DNA of 64,000 nucleotides from a virus. The stretch covers positions 62,001-126,000 of the IMG/VR virus record IMGVR_UViG_3300044613_004618; one strand, given 5' to 3'. Below are positions 13,980 to 23,064 of this stretch, piece by piece (the stretch's first letter is position 1; each line of letters starts with the position of its first letter). The position numbers and the translations under genes were made by a program. Under the pieces are notes generated by a model. That model was not told where the DNA came from. It saw only the letters and a list, made by a program, of their open reading frames with translations, and made no database searches.

Positions 13980-16355
13980 GTGTACAACCGGAAGAAGACT
14001 GCGTCGTCGACGGCTCACTGGCTCCAGGTCGTCCGTTCTCACAACCGGACCCAGACCAAGCAGGCCGATTTTGGCGGCAAGGGCGACTCGACCTCGTTCG
14101 AGCAGGCCTTTAGCAACCTGGCGCACGCCTATCTCCGCGACTCGGCGCCGAAGCTTCTCGACCACGAGATCGGCTTCCAGCTCCTCGACCGGGACCGCGA
14201 GAACACCAAGGCCATCGGGGTGTTCGCCTTCAAGGTCGGCTCGAACTGGCTCTACGCGCCCGTGTTCTTCCTGAACGGCGACCTCAAGGGCCACGAACTC
14301 CTGTACATCAAGAACCAGGACATGTTCGTACCGCTCAAGGAAAACTGGATCAACTACCTCGTCAACCGCAAGCCCAACATCCTGGGCTCTGGCGTCGAGC
14401 GGAACATGACCCAGCTGGGCATCCGTCAGCCCGACTTCACCCAGCTCTCCCGCAGCCCGGCAAAGTTCGGCTCGGCCCGTCCGACGCTCAAGGAGATGAT
14501 GACGGCAGTCATGCCAGCCTTGGCCAAGACCGCCACGATGAACACGGCGCTGGCGTTTCAGGAGATCGGCCGAACGCTCGACCTGCCGAGGTTTCTTAAG
14601 GAAGCCCGCCTTACGACGATCGACATGCTCGTGAAGACGTTCCAGGACGCCCCGGCGCTGGCCAAGGCGTTCGACGAGTTCCACGGCCTGGACGTGATCA
14701 AGGAGGCCGCTGCTGCTGCCAAGGTGCGTGAGAACGCCCCGAAGATCGCCAGCGTCCTGTCGGAAGCGCCGGAAAAGAGCCCGGCTGTCGCCGGGCTCAA
14801 GATCATCGCCTACACGAAGACGGTGCAGATGAAGCTGCCGCCGGAGACGACCGAGGAGGATCAAGAGAAGCTGCTGCGCGACGGTGTGCTCATCCTCGAC
14901 CAGCGCGACCGGGACAACGTCTCGATCCCCTATCACATCCAGGTCGAGAAGAAGCTCTGGAACCCGACCAAGAGCGGCCTGTACGACATCCTCGTCAAGC
15001 CGGGCAACATCGAGCGGGTCTACATCGCCATGTTCCCGATGGGCGCCGCAAAGCGCTCGGACTTCGTGACCGTGGTCCGCACCGAGGGGAAGCCCGAGTG
15101 GATCAACACCCGCGCCGACCAGGTCTTCTGCATCGCCTGCCCGACCCAGCAGGAAGAGGAAGAGTGGTTCAACGGCCTGCCCGACGCCGACAGCCTGCCG
15201 TCGAGCGGCCGCTACATGCTCGTCAGCCAGCGCGGTGACGCCACCGTACCGGTCCGCGTGATCCGCGAGTACGGCGAGAGCGAGTTCGGCACGACGAGCT
15301 ACGAGGTCCACATGGAGGACCACGCGAAGTTTCCGCCCAAGGGCTCGATCGGCCCGTGCGGCTACAGCGACCCGCTCAACTACGACAAGTGGCGCGACGG
15401 CGTGCGGATTCACCTCAACGGCAAGAAGGGTTCCAGCCTGCGCGCGAGCATGGGCGACATCTTCGTGCCCGAGGGTTTCAAGCTCCTCAAGTGCGCCCCC
15501 GGCGAGGATGACGCCGAGACGGCCGAGGACCAGGGCGCCTGCGGCTGCGGCTCGAGCGAGATGCCGCCGCTGATGCCGGGCAACCTGGCGGACGCCCAGC
15601 TCGAACTGATGAGCAAGACGGCCAGCCTCGAGGTCTACCACAACGGCACCGAGGTCGTGATCAATAAGGAAGCCGCCCGCAGCCCGATCGCGGCCATCGT
15701 GACGCTCGTTGAGCATCACGGCTTGCGCGAGGACGCTGCCCGCGAGATTCTCAAGCAGGCGGCCGCCAAGCGGAAGTTCGCCTGCCAGGTGAAGTACGCC
15801 GCTCCTTACGGTCCGCCGATGATGGTGAACCAGGGCCCGACGGCTCCAAGCGACCCGGGCCCGGTGATGGGCGGCGAGACGATCATGGGCGCCGACGTGC
15901 CGACCCAGATGGGCATCGACATCGGCATGCCGGTGGCAGACATGTCGGCCAGCCTTACGGACCGCCAGATCTACAACCCGAACACCCGGCTCGACAAGAA
16001 GGACGTCCGCAGCGTGCTGCAGGCGGCCCAGTCTGGCCAGAAGGAAGTGTTCGACACGGCAATGATTGGCAGCATGCTCCGGGCCGTTCGGGACGACTCG
16101 ATGGTCGATCGTTACATGGGCGATCTGACCAACGGGCTCGACAAGCTCGGCCGCATTCTGTTCATGTTCTACTGGCACGGCGACCGGTTCGCCGAGCGCT
16201 ACGGCAAGGCCGACATGCCAGAGCTGGAGGACTCGCTCCGCAACGCCTTCGAGATGCTCGGCGACGTTATTCTCTTCCTCAAGCAGAAGACCATCGAGCC
16301 GTATCCGGAAGAGTCTGGCGCGGACGCCGATCTCTCCAATGTGGCCAGCGCATAA
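13980..16355 (+). CDS. Large head-module protein, unknown
   Basis: A 791-residue protein, not recognised. The N-terminal 130 residues look like a compact alpha/beta domain (AIGVFAFKVGSNWLYAPVFF). A helical stretch follows (about 175-280). A roughly 250-residue beta-rich middle contains the Cys pairs CIAC and CGCG. The C-terminus (about 690-780) is a conserved-looking helical domain (LDKLGRILFMFYWHGDRFAE). LAKTA and MSKTA carry the hydrophobic-x-K-x-A motif. GTG 13980 is chosen because CGGAGGTGG sits 5 nt upstream. It opens the block between polymerase and capsid genes, so a major internal or vertex virion protein is likely. A portal role cannot be excluded but I see no portal signature. Confidence 0.5.
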   Translation: MYNRKKTASSTAHWLQVVRSHNRTQTKQADFGGKGDSTSFEQAFSNLAHAYLRDSAPKLLDHEIGFQLLDRDRENTKAIGVFAFKVGSNWLYAPVFFLNGDLKGHELLYIKNQDMFVPLKENWINYLVNRKPNILGSGVERNMTQLGIRQPDFTQLSRSPAKFGSARPTLKEMMTAVMPALAKTATMNTALAFQEIGRTLDLPRFLKEARLTTIDMLVKTFQDAPALAKAFDEFHGLDVIKEAAAAAKVRENAPKIASVLSEAPEKSPAVAGLKIIAYTKTVQMKLPPETTEEDQEKLLRDGVLILDQRDRDNVSIPYHIQVEKKLWNPTKSGLYDILVKPGNIERVYIAMFPMGAAKRSDFVTVVRTEGKPEWINTRADQVFCIACPTQQEEEEWFNGLPDADSLPSSGRYMLVSQRGDATVPVRVIREYGESEFGTTSYEVHMEDHAKFPPKGSIGPCGYSDPLNYDKWRDGVRIHLNGKKGSSLRASMGDIFVPEGFKLLKCAPGEDDAETAEDQGACGCGSSEMPPLMPGNLADAQLELMSKTASLEVYHNGTEVVINKEAARSPIAAIVTLVEHHGLREDAAREILKQAAAKRKFACQVKYAAPYGPPMMVNQGPTAPSDPGPVMGGETIMGADVPTQMGIDIGMPVADMSASLTDRQIYNPNTRLDKKDVRSVLQAAQSGQKEVFDTAMIGSMLRAVRDDSMVDRYMGDLTNGLDKLGRILFMFYWHGDRFAERYGKADMPELEDSLRNAFEMLGDVILFLKQKTIEPYPEESGADADLSNVASA

Positions 16356-16364
16356 GGGTGAAAC

Positions 16365-16760
16365 ATGGCAAGTACGATTTGGTCGGGCGAAACGACGTTT
16401 GAAGCTACGAGCGGCTCGCAGGCCGTGGTCCCGATTCGGGTGCCCCACCGCGGCATCATTCGCGGCTACAGTTTGACGCAAACCAGCGGCGCCAACGCCG
16501 GTGCGGCCGCGGCGCTGTATACCAGCAAGCAGGACACCGCACCCAACAGCGGGCTGCCCGCCGAGGCGTTCCACATTCTCGACATCACGCTGCCCGCCGC
16601 AGCCAAGGTTGACGACCACAGCGCCGAGGTAGCGTACATCAATCGAGACGGCACCCCTACGAACCCGCAAAGATATCTTTACCTGAAGATCACCCCGGCG
16701 GGCACGGGCGCCAAGAACTTCGTGTTCTCGGTGACGATTGAAGTCCCGAAGATGGGCTGA
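16365..16760 (+). CDS. Small beta-rich structural protein
   Basis: A 131-residue beta-rich protein (VPIRVPHRGIIRGYSLTQTS, YLYLKITPAGTGAKNFVFSV) resembling a single jelly-roll or decoration-type fold. No cysteine or membrane span. The stop overlaps the next start (TGATG). The perfect AAAGATATCTTT copy at 16669 falls here in the phase CAA-AGA-TAT-CTT and uses the rare AGA codon. A minor capsid or decoration role is an inference from size, composition and location. Confidence 0.45.
   Translation: MASTIWSGETTFEATSGSQAVVPIRVPHRGIIRGYSLTQTSGANAGAAAALYTSKQDTAPNSGLPAEAFHILDITLPAAAKVDDHSAEVAYINRDGTPTNPQRYLYLKITPAGTGAKNFVFSVTIEVPKMG
16669..16680. repeat. GATATC palindrome, perfect AAAGATATCTTT
   Basis: In the gene at 16365, read as CAA-AGA-TAT-CTT (Q-R-Y-L), a different codon phase from the K-D-I copies. 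Confidence 0.65.
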
Positions 16761-17689
16761 TGCTCCAAGCACTTCGTGATAACCCGCGCCGCGCGCCGAA
16801 CTGGCGCTGGCTGCGGGCTGTTCAGATCGACGGCGGCGGCCCCAAGGCCACCCGCGCTATGGACGGCGAGGAGGGCTTTGCCTGGATCCGCCGCGCGTCA
16901 CGCATGAAGCGCCGCTACGAAAAGGCGGGCAACCGCCCCGACGCCCTGTACCGGTTGGTCCAATACGACCGGGACATGTTCTGGGCGCACTCGCTGTGGC
17001 TGGACGACAAGCAGCCCACGCGCTGGGCCATCGAGGCGTGCATCCTGGCGGGAGAAGCCACCGCCGTGATCGCTGAGCGCCTGGGAACCAGCTCGACGAT
17101 CATCGAGGCGTATGAAAAGGTGTTCTTCGACGTCCGGGACCGGCTTGAAGAGAAACTTTACATCGTCAACGTGGTCATGGCGGACGCCGTGACCCGCGGC
17201 GTGTCCGAGCGGCAGTACGACCTGCTCTGGAAGCTCTTTGGCTACCACGGCGGACCCCACGTGCTGGACGCGGTGATTTCCAAGGTTTCGCCAATCGCCA
17301 AGCCGGAGCGGTCGGACGACGTCGGCCAGTTCTTCCAGGACTTCGCCGTGAACACCGTGAAGCACAAGGCGGCCATCGCGACCCTGACGGTGCCCATTAA
17401 CACCCACACCCAGCTGGCAATCATTGACAGCTTTGTGCAGTACTCGCAGATCGAGAAAACCAGCGAGAACGCCGGGAAGGCCCACGCCACGATCGTCGAG
17501 AACATTGGCGCCATGCTGGGCGCTTTGCCCTTCAAAATCGGCACCAAACTGGATTCGGCGACCGACAAAATGTTACCGTATGACAATGGCGCGGCTGAGC
17601 TGCGCAACGACGAACTCATGATCGTGGCTGCGGGTGGTAAACTATCTACCCAGCGAGTCATTGAAGACCTGCGGTTTCCGGGAGAATAA
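16760..17689 (+). CDS. HTH-containing protein, candidate small terminase or DNA-binding protein
   Basis: A 309-residue protein. Residues about 92-130 form a helix-turn-helix (EACILAGEATAVIAERLGTS, then IIEAYEKVFFDVRDRL), the layout of phage small-terminase DNA-binding domains. The remainder is helical without other motifs. The first 40 residues are Arg/Trp-rich (RRAPNWRWLRAV). The start overlaps the preceding stop, and the stop is 2 nt before the next start. It sits in the head module, where a packaging protein would fit, but no large terminase is adjacent in this window. Alternatives are a transcription factor or a DNA-binding head protein. Confidence 0.5.
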   Translation: MLQALRDNPRRAPNWRWLRAVQIDGGGPKATRAMDGEEGFAWIRRASRMKRRYEKAGNRPDALYRLVQYDRDMFWAHSLWLDDKQPTRWAIEACILAGEATAVIAERLGTSSTIIEAYEKVFFDVRDRLEEKLYIVNVVMADAVTRGVSERQYDLLWKLFGYHGGPHVLDAVISKVSPIAKPERSDDVGQFFQDFAVNTVKHKAAIATLTVPINTHTQLAIIDSFVQYSQIEKTSENAGKAHATIVENIGAMLGALPFKIGTKLDSATDKMLPYDNGAAELRNDELMIVAAGGKLSTQRVIEDLRFPGE

Positions 17690-17691
17690 CC

Positions 17692-19026
17692 ATGCAGCCC
17701 CTGTCCAAGGCCGCCGAGGCCAAGCTGATCGGCGCCATCGAGCGCGCGGCGGCTTATGTGAACGACGGCATGGCGCCCAATGACGCCATCGTGAAGAGCG
17801 CCTCGGAATCGAACGTCCCGTCGGGGCACATCAACCTCATGGTCCACGCCTACAACACGGGCCGGACCACGAAGCAGCGCGAGCAGGGCAACGACACGCT
17901 GGAGAAGGCGGCCGACTTCCCCCTGGCCGACGCGCAGAGCGTGCTCGACACGCTCTACCCCAAGGCCGTGAAAACCTCCGCCGAGATTTCACGCGCTCAT
18001 GTGGTGTCTGCAGAGTACGCAGTCGACCCCGCTGGGATGCTGGCCCGGCGTAAGACCGCTCAGACCAAGGCGGCGGCCGCAAAGATATCTTTGCCCGAGA
18101 AGACGTGGGTTGCTCCGCCGCGTGACGAAGAGGCCGCCGCCCGCCGGGCTGCCTCTGAGAAGCGCGCCGCAGAGCTGGCCCAGGAAGAGCTGCGCCGCCA
18201 GGCCACAGTCGCCTACAGCAAGGCAGCTGCGGCGATGGAGGAGCTCCACGAGTATTTCCGTCATCCGGGCAATATGAGTTTTCAAGACGCGATGCGCGAG
18301 ACCGAGCTGCGCTATGGCGAGGACGGCGTGAGCGTGCTCAACAAGCTCGCCGCTGTCTATCCACATTTGACGAAGCAAGCCGCCACCCAGGACGTGTTTA
18401 TGGGCGAGTGCCAGCCCTGCAAGCTGGCCGCCGCCGTGCTCAACGCGCTGGAGGCCTACAACGAGGCGCAGGCGCGGGTGCCTGTGGCGAAGCAGGCTGC
18501 GTCAAAAAAAGCTGAACCGGCCGTGGTCACGGGAAGCATCCTGTACAACCCGGCCGACGAGCCGCTGACGCTCAAGAGCGCCGCGCCCACTACTGCGCCT
18601 GAGCCTTCGCTCATGGCTGCGCCCGCAGCAATTGGACAGCGTATGGTTGGGACGCTGGATTTTTTGGACCCAAGAGACCCGAAAGACTTGTCGCAGGGGG
18701 CCTACAAGGATCTGACAGACCCCGCACACGCGACGGAACTACAGAACATCCGGGCGCAGGGGGTGCTTCACGACTTGCTCCTCAATGACCCTGTAATCTC
18801 CGGCCACGATCCCCATGACGTCACCCTGGCTTTCAACGAAATCGCCGAAGTGGCGCCGCAGTCGGTGAGCTCTCCGGCGACGATGCAGGCTTTGCTGCGC
18901 AAGCGCCTCGAGGCGGGCGCGATGGCTGACTTTGATGTTGCGCAGTTGGTCAACATGGAAAAGGCCAAGGCGGAAACGGAAAAGAGTCGCCTGGACGCGC
19001 TGAAAACCGAAATGGGCCTTATCTGA
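17692..19026 (+). CDS. Ala/Lys-rich helical protein, probable internal head protein
   Basis: A 444-residue protein, mainly alpha-helical and rich in A, K and E, with a long coiled-coil-prone segment at about residues 130-200 (ASEKRAAELAQEELRRQATV). The motif hydrophobic-x-K-x-A occurs repeatedly: LSKAA (4-8), LEKAA (about 66), LTKQA. ECQPC is a single CxxC-like pair. Composition and position (upstream of the protease and scaffold genes) fit an internal core or scaffold-associated protein processed during maturation. No family is recognised. The perfect AAAGATATCTTT copy at 18081 falls in the phase AAG-ATA-TCT. Confidence 0.45.
   Translation: MQPLSKAAEAKLIGAIERAAAYVNDGMAPNDAIVKSASESNVPSGHINLMVHAYNTGRTTKQREQGNDTLEKAADFPLADAQSVLDTLYPKAVKTSAEISRAHVVSAEYAVDPAGMLARRKTAQTKAAAAKISLPEKTWVAPPRDEEAAARRAASEKRAAELAQEELRRQATVAYSKAAAAMEELHEYFRHPGNMSFQDAMRETELRYGEDGVSVLNKLAAVYPHLTKQAATQDVFMGECQPCKLAAAVLNALEAYNEAQARVPVAKQAASKKAEPAVVTGSILYNPADEPLTLKSAAPTTAPEPSLMAAPAAIGQRMVGTLDFLDPRDPKDLSQGAYKDLTDPAHATELQNIRAQGVLHDLLLNDPVISGHDPHDVTLAFNEIAEVAPQSVSSPATMQALLRKRLEAGAMADFDVAQLVNMEKAKAETEKSRLDALKTEMGLI
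18081..18092. repeat. GATATC palindrome, perfect AAAGATATCTTT
   Basis: In the gene at 17692, read as AAG-ATA-TCT-TTG (K-I-S-L), a third phase using the rare ATA codon. Flanked by C and G, giving a 14-bp palindrome. Confidence 0.65.
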
Positions 19027-19037
19027 AAGGGACCGGC

Positions 19038-20237
19038 ATGGACGTCGATAAGCTGAACCAGTGCGCTGAAGCGCTTGCGATGTGCGCCGTGAAGGGCGAA
19101 CGCTCTAGTCTGGAAAAGATCGCCGCTGATTACCAGAAGCAGGCGGTCATCGACATGGAAACCTTGAAGGGCTACATGTCGAACCCGTACGTGCGAAATT
19201 CGCTTATCGGCGCTGGCGCTGGCGGCTTGCTCGGCATGCTGCAGCCCAAACGCAAGGGACGCAACGCGCTCACGTACGGCCTGATCGGCGGCCTTGGCGG
19301 TCTCGGCAGCGCGGCGCTGCTCAACCAGTTTGGCGGCAAGGCCCCCGACCAGGCCGCGCCTGGTGCGGCTCCCGGCGCAGCGCCCGCCGCGGCTCCAGGC
19401 GCTGCGCAGCCGACGCTGGAAGAAGCCAAGAAGAACCTCGACGCGGCTGGCGCCAAGGTTCAGAACGAACAGGCGAATCCGTACCTCTACTCCGGCGGCG
19501 GTGCCGTGGGTGGCGGCGTAGCTGGCGTCGGTCTCGGCCGTATGATGGGCGAGGGCGCGGGTGAACTGGCGTCGCGGGCGCTGGGCCATTTGCGCGGACG
19601 GGGTAACGAAATCGGCGCGCTGACGAATGCCACCAATCTGCCTCGTGGCGACCAGGCCGTGGCGCAGGGCATTCAGCAGCTCCAGGACCGCTTCCGCCGC
19701 GCGCCCGGAAACGCGGGCAATGTTGCGTCGTTCGCCGACGACCTGGCCACCTCCCCGAATCCAGGAGTGCAGGCGGCTGTACAGCGAAATTTGGGCCCCG
19801 CCGCCGCAACCCCGATGCAGCCGCAGCAATCCGCGCAGCAGCTGGCGCGCAACGTGGAACGAATCGTCAATCGCGGGCGTCTACCGATTTTCGGCCGGGC
19901 CCAGGCGGCGCGGCAGCTTTCACAGGCGCAGGACTTGATCGAGGCGCAGCGGCTCGCAGCCAATCCGCCACGTCGAGGCGGCGTCATTCCGCCCACGGCC
20001 ACCGCCCTAGGCGAACAGCAGATCCTCGACGCGCTGAACAACGCGCGCACCCGCACGCCGGTCATGCCGCGCTTCTTGCCGCGCGCTGGCGGCGTGCTCG
20101 GTGGTCTTGGACTTGGCGCCGCCGGTGCCTATGGCGGTTATCGCGCGGGTGGCGGGTATGCTGATTACATCAATAACCCGCTCTTCAAGGCCTACGACCA
20201 GGCAGACGCCGCGTACCGCGCTGCTGGCGGAAAGTGA
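19038..20237 (+). CDS. Glycine-zipper internal or ejection protein
   Basis: A 399-residue protein. LEKIA at residues 25-29 repeats the N-terminal motif of the head proteins. Glycine-rich hydrophobic spans lie near residues 55-66 (LIGAGAGGLLGML), 80-95, 155-175 (GAVGGGVAGVGLGRMMGEGAG) and 350-372 (GGVLGGLGLGAAGAYGGYRAGG). A Pro/Ala-rich linker and helical segments separate them. Multiple glycine zippers in a soluble head-module protein suggest membrane insertion during genome delivery, like the proteins at 5127 and 5831. The ribosome site AAAGGGACCGG precedes ATG 19038. Confidence 0.5.
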   Translation: MDVDKLNQCAEALAMCAVKGERSSLEKIAADYQKQAVIDMETLKGYMSNPYVRNSLIGAGAGGLLGMLQPKRKGRNALTYGLIGGLGGLGSAALLNQFGGKAPDQAAPGAAPGAAPAAAPGAAQPTLEEAKKNLDAAGAKVQNEQANPYLYSGGGAVGGGVAGVGLGRMMGEGAGELASRALGHLRGRGNEIGALTNATNLPRGDQAVAQGIQQLQDRFRRAPGNAGNVASFADDLATSPNPGVQAAVQRNLGPAAATPMQPQQSAQQLARNVERIVNRGRLPIFGRAQAARQLSQAQDLIEAQRLAANPPRRGGVIPPTATALGEQQILDALNNARTRTPVMPRFLPRAGGVLGGLGLGAAGAYGGYRAGGGYADYINNPLFKAYDQADAAYRAAGGK

Positions 20238-20244
20238 TACACCC

Positions 20245-21699
20245 ATGAGCATGATCAAGGTCATCCAGCCGAACTCGCAGGATTTCAGCGAGCCAGTTGC
20301 CTCGCTGATCAAAATTTCCAGCCGGGGCCTGCTGAGCGCCGACCGAGATGCTTTTGTGAAGCGCGCCGGACACGAGTTCGTCGAAAAGCTCAACCAGGTC
20401 AAGTTTGCTTCCGACGAGATCCCGGTCCATCTGATCGCCATCGGCGCCACCGAGGACTACGGCCCGAACCGCAACGCGGACGGGTTCACCCGGGAGTGCT
20501 GCCGGAAGCACCACCACACGTTTGAGAAGTTCGCGAAGTTTTATCGCGATCATCTCAACAAGGACCCGGCCAAAAGCTACGGCGTCGTCAAGATCGCCGC
20601 CTACAACGAACCGATGAAGCGGATTGAGCTGGTCTGCGCGCTGAACACCTCCAAGGAGGCGGCTGAGCGCAACGGCGGCCTGATCGCCGACAAGGAGATG
20701 GAGAAGCTGGCCCGGGGCGACGACATCGGCGTCTCGATGGCCTGCAAGATTCCCTTCGATGTCTGCAGCGGCTGCGGCAACAAGGCGCGCACCCGCGCTG
20801 AGTATTGTGACTCCGTCGAGAACGGCGGCATGTGCAAGGCAGGCGGCCTGCGGCATAACCTGGGCCGGGTGCTCGACGACGGCCACATCCTGCACGCCGA
20901 CAACCCGAACCCTACGTTCTTCGACATTTCCCACGTGTTTCGCCCGGCCGACCGGATTGCCTACATTTCGGGGCAGCTCAAGGCGGCTAGCGCGGGCGTG
21001 CTCTCCGGCGCCGAGCTGGCCGAGCAGATGGGCGTGAGCGCGCCTCCTGGTTTCGACCGAGCCAAAGCGGCCGTGAATCTGGCCCAGCAGCTCGACGCCC
21101 TGGACAAGCTGGCCGCCGCGGAAATTAACCTGGTCAGCAATCCAGCCGGTTGGCGGCAAATTGCGCTTTCGTCAGCCGAGACCGTCCAGCCACGTATCAA
21201 CTTCGAGGCGTGCGCTAACGTCAAGTTTGCCGAGGTTCTTCGGGCTCTGGCCGACGCGGGCGTTGTACTCCCGGTTCGGGAGTTTCTGTCCCTGACCGTA
21301 AAGGCCGCCAGCGAGGACCTTGTCCGCGCGGTCACTAGCGAAATGGACGGGATGTTCAGTAAACTTGCAAGTGACCCTGATATCGTTAACGCGCTCGAGA
21401 ACAATGCGTTTTCACCGGCTTCTGCAGCTTCCGCCAAGACGCGGACCTGGGCGGAGAAGGTGGCGCTGACGCACAGCGTTCGACCGCAAGCCGTGGAGAA
21501 GCGCGCCTACCAGGCCGCTCTTCGTGACGTGCGCAACGTCGAGTTCGTTAGAGAAAAAGGGGCGAGCTCGACAGCGTCGTCGGGTCTTGCGCGTCAGTAC
21601 GCTTTGTATAAGATTGCGGCCTACGCGTCCCTCAGCGAGAAATATGGAAACTGCTGGTTGACAGCAAACCATTGTGTTCTGCAAAATTATGTCACGTGA
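20245..21699 (+). CDS. Probable prohead maturation protease
   Basis: A 484-residue protein. Residues about 60-160 carry TEDYGPNRNADGFTREC, HHHTFEKFAKFYRDHLNKDP, YGVVKIAAYNEPMKRIELVC and DDIGVSMACKIPFDVC. This is the pattern I associate with head maturation proteases of large tailed phages (Asn-rich G-x-NxN-D-xF loop, conserved His and Ser). A Cys-rich patch (CSGCGNKARTRAEYC) could bind zinc. The C-terminal half is helical and may be a scaffold-type delivery domain. It lies just upstream of scaffold-like and major capsid genes, the usual position for such an enzyme. FVKRA at residues 37-41 may be an autocleavage site. The catalytic residues are not proven; a structural role is the main alternative. 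Confidence 0.55.
   Translation: MSMIKVIQPNSQDFSEPVASLIKISSRGLLSADRDAFVKRAGHEFVEKLNQVKFASDEIPVHLIAIGATEDYGPNRNADGFTRECCRKHHHTFEKFAKFYRDHLNKDPAKSYGVVKIAAYNEPMKRIELVCALNTSKEAAERNGGLIADKEMEKLARGDDIGVSMACKIPFDVCSGCGNKARTRAEYCDSVENGGMCKAGGLRHNLGRVLDDGHILHADNPNPTFFDISHVFRPADRIAYISGQLKAASAGVLSGAELAEQMGVSAPPGFDRAKAAVNLAQQLDALDKLAAAEINLVSNPAGWRQIALSSAETVQPRINFEACANVKFAEVLRALADAGVVLPVREFLSLTVKAASEDLVRAVTSEMDGMFSKLASDPDIVNALENNAFSPASAASAKTRTWAEKVALTHSVRPQAVEKRAYQAALRDVRNVEFVREKGASSTASSGLARQYALYKIAAYASLSEKYGNCWLTANHCVLQNYVT
21658..21687 (+). promoter_or_regulatory. Candidate sigma-70-type promoter before the scaffold/capsid genes
   Basis: TTGACA at 21658 matches the -35 consensus exactly. CAAAAT at 21682 is a 4-of-6 match to the -10 at 18-bp spacing. 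It lies at the end of the protease gene, about 60 bases before the scaffold-like gene. A single site in a GC-rich genome; it may serve the host or the phage sigma-like protein. Confidence 0.35.
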
Positions 21700-21744
21700 A
21701 CGGAATCCGCGCGCTAAAGCGTGTGGGGCCTAAAGGAGAAGATC

Positions 21745-23043
21745 ATGGCACGGATGCAGCGATCGCTTTTTGCGCAGCTCAACGCACTGGCTGAAGAGAT
21801 TTCACATAACTCTGTGAAGTCCGCCGCCGAGAAGAAGGCGGAGGGCGGCCCCACCCCGGCTGACCCCGGCACTTACATGGGTGCTTCCTCGCACCCCACC
21901 GCGCACGTAGACAACAACGTGCAGAAGGCAGAGACCGGCGCGCGCGCCTCGGAGTACGAGGCCGACATCAAGAAGCAGCAGGGCGCTCTCGCGGTGGACA
22001 ACACCCCCGAGATGTCTTACGAGGGCCGCCAAGACGAGGTCCAGCAGAACATCGGCACGAACGTCGCCGCGACTGGCGAAGACCCGGCCGCTGAAAAGGA
22101 CTTCAAGGGCACGAAGGACGACCCGGGCACCTCGCATCCGGCTAAGGCTAACGACGGCGAGAAGTACAGCTCGGTGACGTTCAAGCAGGCTCGCGACGCG
22201 GCTGCCGCTCTGGGCAATGACATTCTTGCGGCGCTGGTCAACGCCAGCACCGAGAAGGCGGCTGAGATGCCCGCTTTTCTCAAGGACAAGAAGGAAGAGC
22301 CCAAGAGCGAGGCCAAAGGCGAGCTGAAGGGCGACCAGCACAAGCTGGATGTCGACAACGACGGCAAGATTGAGGGCTCTGACCTCAAGGCTCTCCGCGA
22401 AGGCAAGGAGGCAGCGTTCAAGGCGGGCTACGAGCTGGCCAAGGAACTTGGCCTCTCGAAGGAAGCCGCTGAGGCTTCCGTCCGCGAAATCTGCGCCAAC
22501 ACGCTGCGCGAGGCCGATGAGATGGCGGACCTGTTTGTCGGTTTCGTGAGTCAGAAGACCGCCGCCGCCGATCCGGCTGAAGAGGCCGCCGAGGGCGAGG
22601 ATCACTCGGCTCCCGGCGACGACGAGTCGGGCGCAAGCCCGGCGGGTGACGCGGCTGGCGCCCCGGCCGGTCTCGAGGGCATGATGGGCGGCGCGCCCCC
22701 GGCCCCGGAAATGGGCGGCGACATGGGTGGCGCTGGCGCTCCGTCGGAAGACGAGGCCGTCCAGGAGCTGGCCATGGCGCTCGAAGAGCTCGGCATTCCG
22801 CCCGAGGCGCTGCTTCAGGCGGTTCAGGGTGGTGCGGGCGCGGCCCCGGCTGGCGCTGGCCCTGAGATGCCGCCGGAGATGGCTCCCAAGATGGCTGCCG
22901 CAAAGGACTTGAACGCCATTGGCTCCGCCGTGGTCAACTTCAAGCGCGCTGGCAAGTTTCAGGTCAAGGAAGCCCGCACCAAGCGGTCGCGTCAGCTGCG
23001 CGACATCATGAAGCAGCACGTCCTGGAACTCGTCAACCGGTAA
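21745..23043 (+). CDS. Scaffold-like acidic protein
   Basis: A 432-residue, very acidic, low-complexity protein rich in E, D, A, K and G, with helical segments at about residues 150-185 and 215-265 and a Gly/Pro/Met-rich region at about 290-390. SVKSA is at residues 23-27, aligned in position with MQKQA (23-27) of the capsid protein. The basic C-terminus (KRSRQLRDIMKQHVLEL) resembles the capsid-binding tail of scaffold proteins. It is placed between protease and capsid genes. ATG 21745 follows AAAGGAGAA. Scaffold function is inferred from composition and order. A DVDNDGKIEGSD segment looks like an EF-hand or dockerin loop. Confidence 0.5.
   Translation: MARMQRSLFAQLNALAEEISHNSVKSAAEKKAEGGPTPADPGTYMGASSHPTAHVDNNVQKAETGARASEYEADIKKQQGALAVDNTPEMSYEGRQDEVQQNIGTNVAATGEDPAAEKDFKGTKDDPGTSHPAKANDGEKYSSVTFKQARDAAAALGNDILAALVNASTEKAAEMPAFLKDKKEEPKSEAKGELKGDQHKLDVDNDGKIEGSDLKALREGKEAAFKAGYELAKELGLSKEAAEASVREICANTLREADEMADLFVGFVSQKTAAADPAEEAAEGEDHSAPGDDESGASPAGDAAGAPAGLEGMMGGAPPAPEMGGDMGGAGAPSEDEAVQELAMALEELGIPPEALLQAVQGGAGAAPAGAGPEMPPEMAPKMAAAKDLNAIGSAVVNFKRAGKFQVKEARTKRSRQLRDIMKQHVLELVNR
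21801..21818. repeat. TTCACA-N6-TGTGAA element (coding)
   Basis: Perfect arms TTCACA and TGTGAA around TAACTC, 56 bases into the scaffold-like gene. One of about five copies of this spaced inverted repeat in the window; the others lie between genes. Confidence 0.4.
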
Positions 23044-23064
23044 ATCACACGGAGGTTTGAAATC

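Noticed and set aside
13950-16772. A 940-residue open frame on the minus strand
   Set aside because: It is the mirror of the 791-residue + gene in a GC-rich region, has runs of His/Arg/Val typical of shadow frames, and no ribosome site; the same applies to other long minus-strand frames across the window.
23044-23061. A sixth Shine-Dalgarno hairpin before gene 23065
   Set aside because: The hexaloop ACGGAG is present but only two closing base pairs form, so it was left out of the set.
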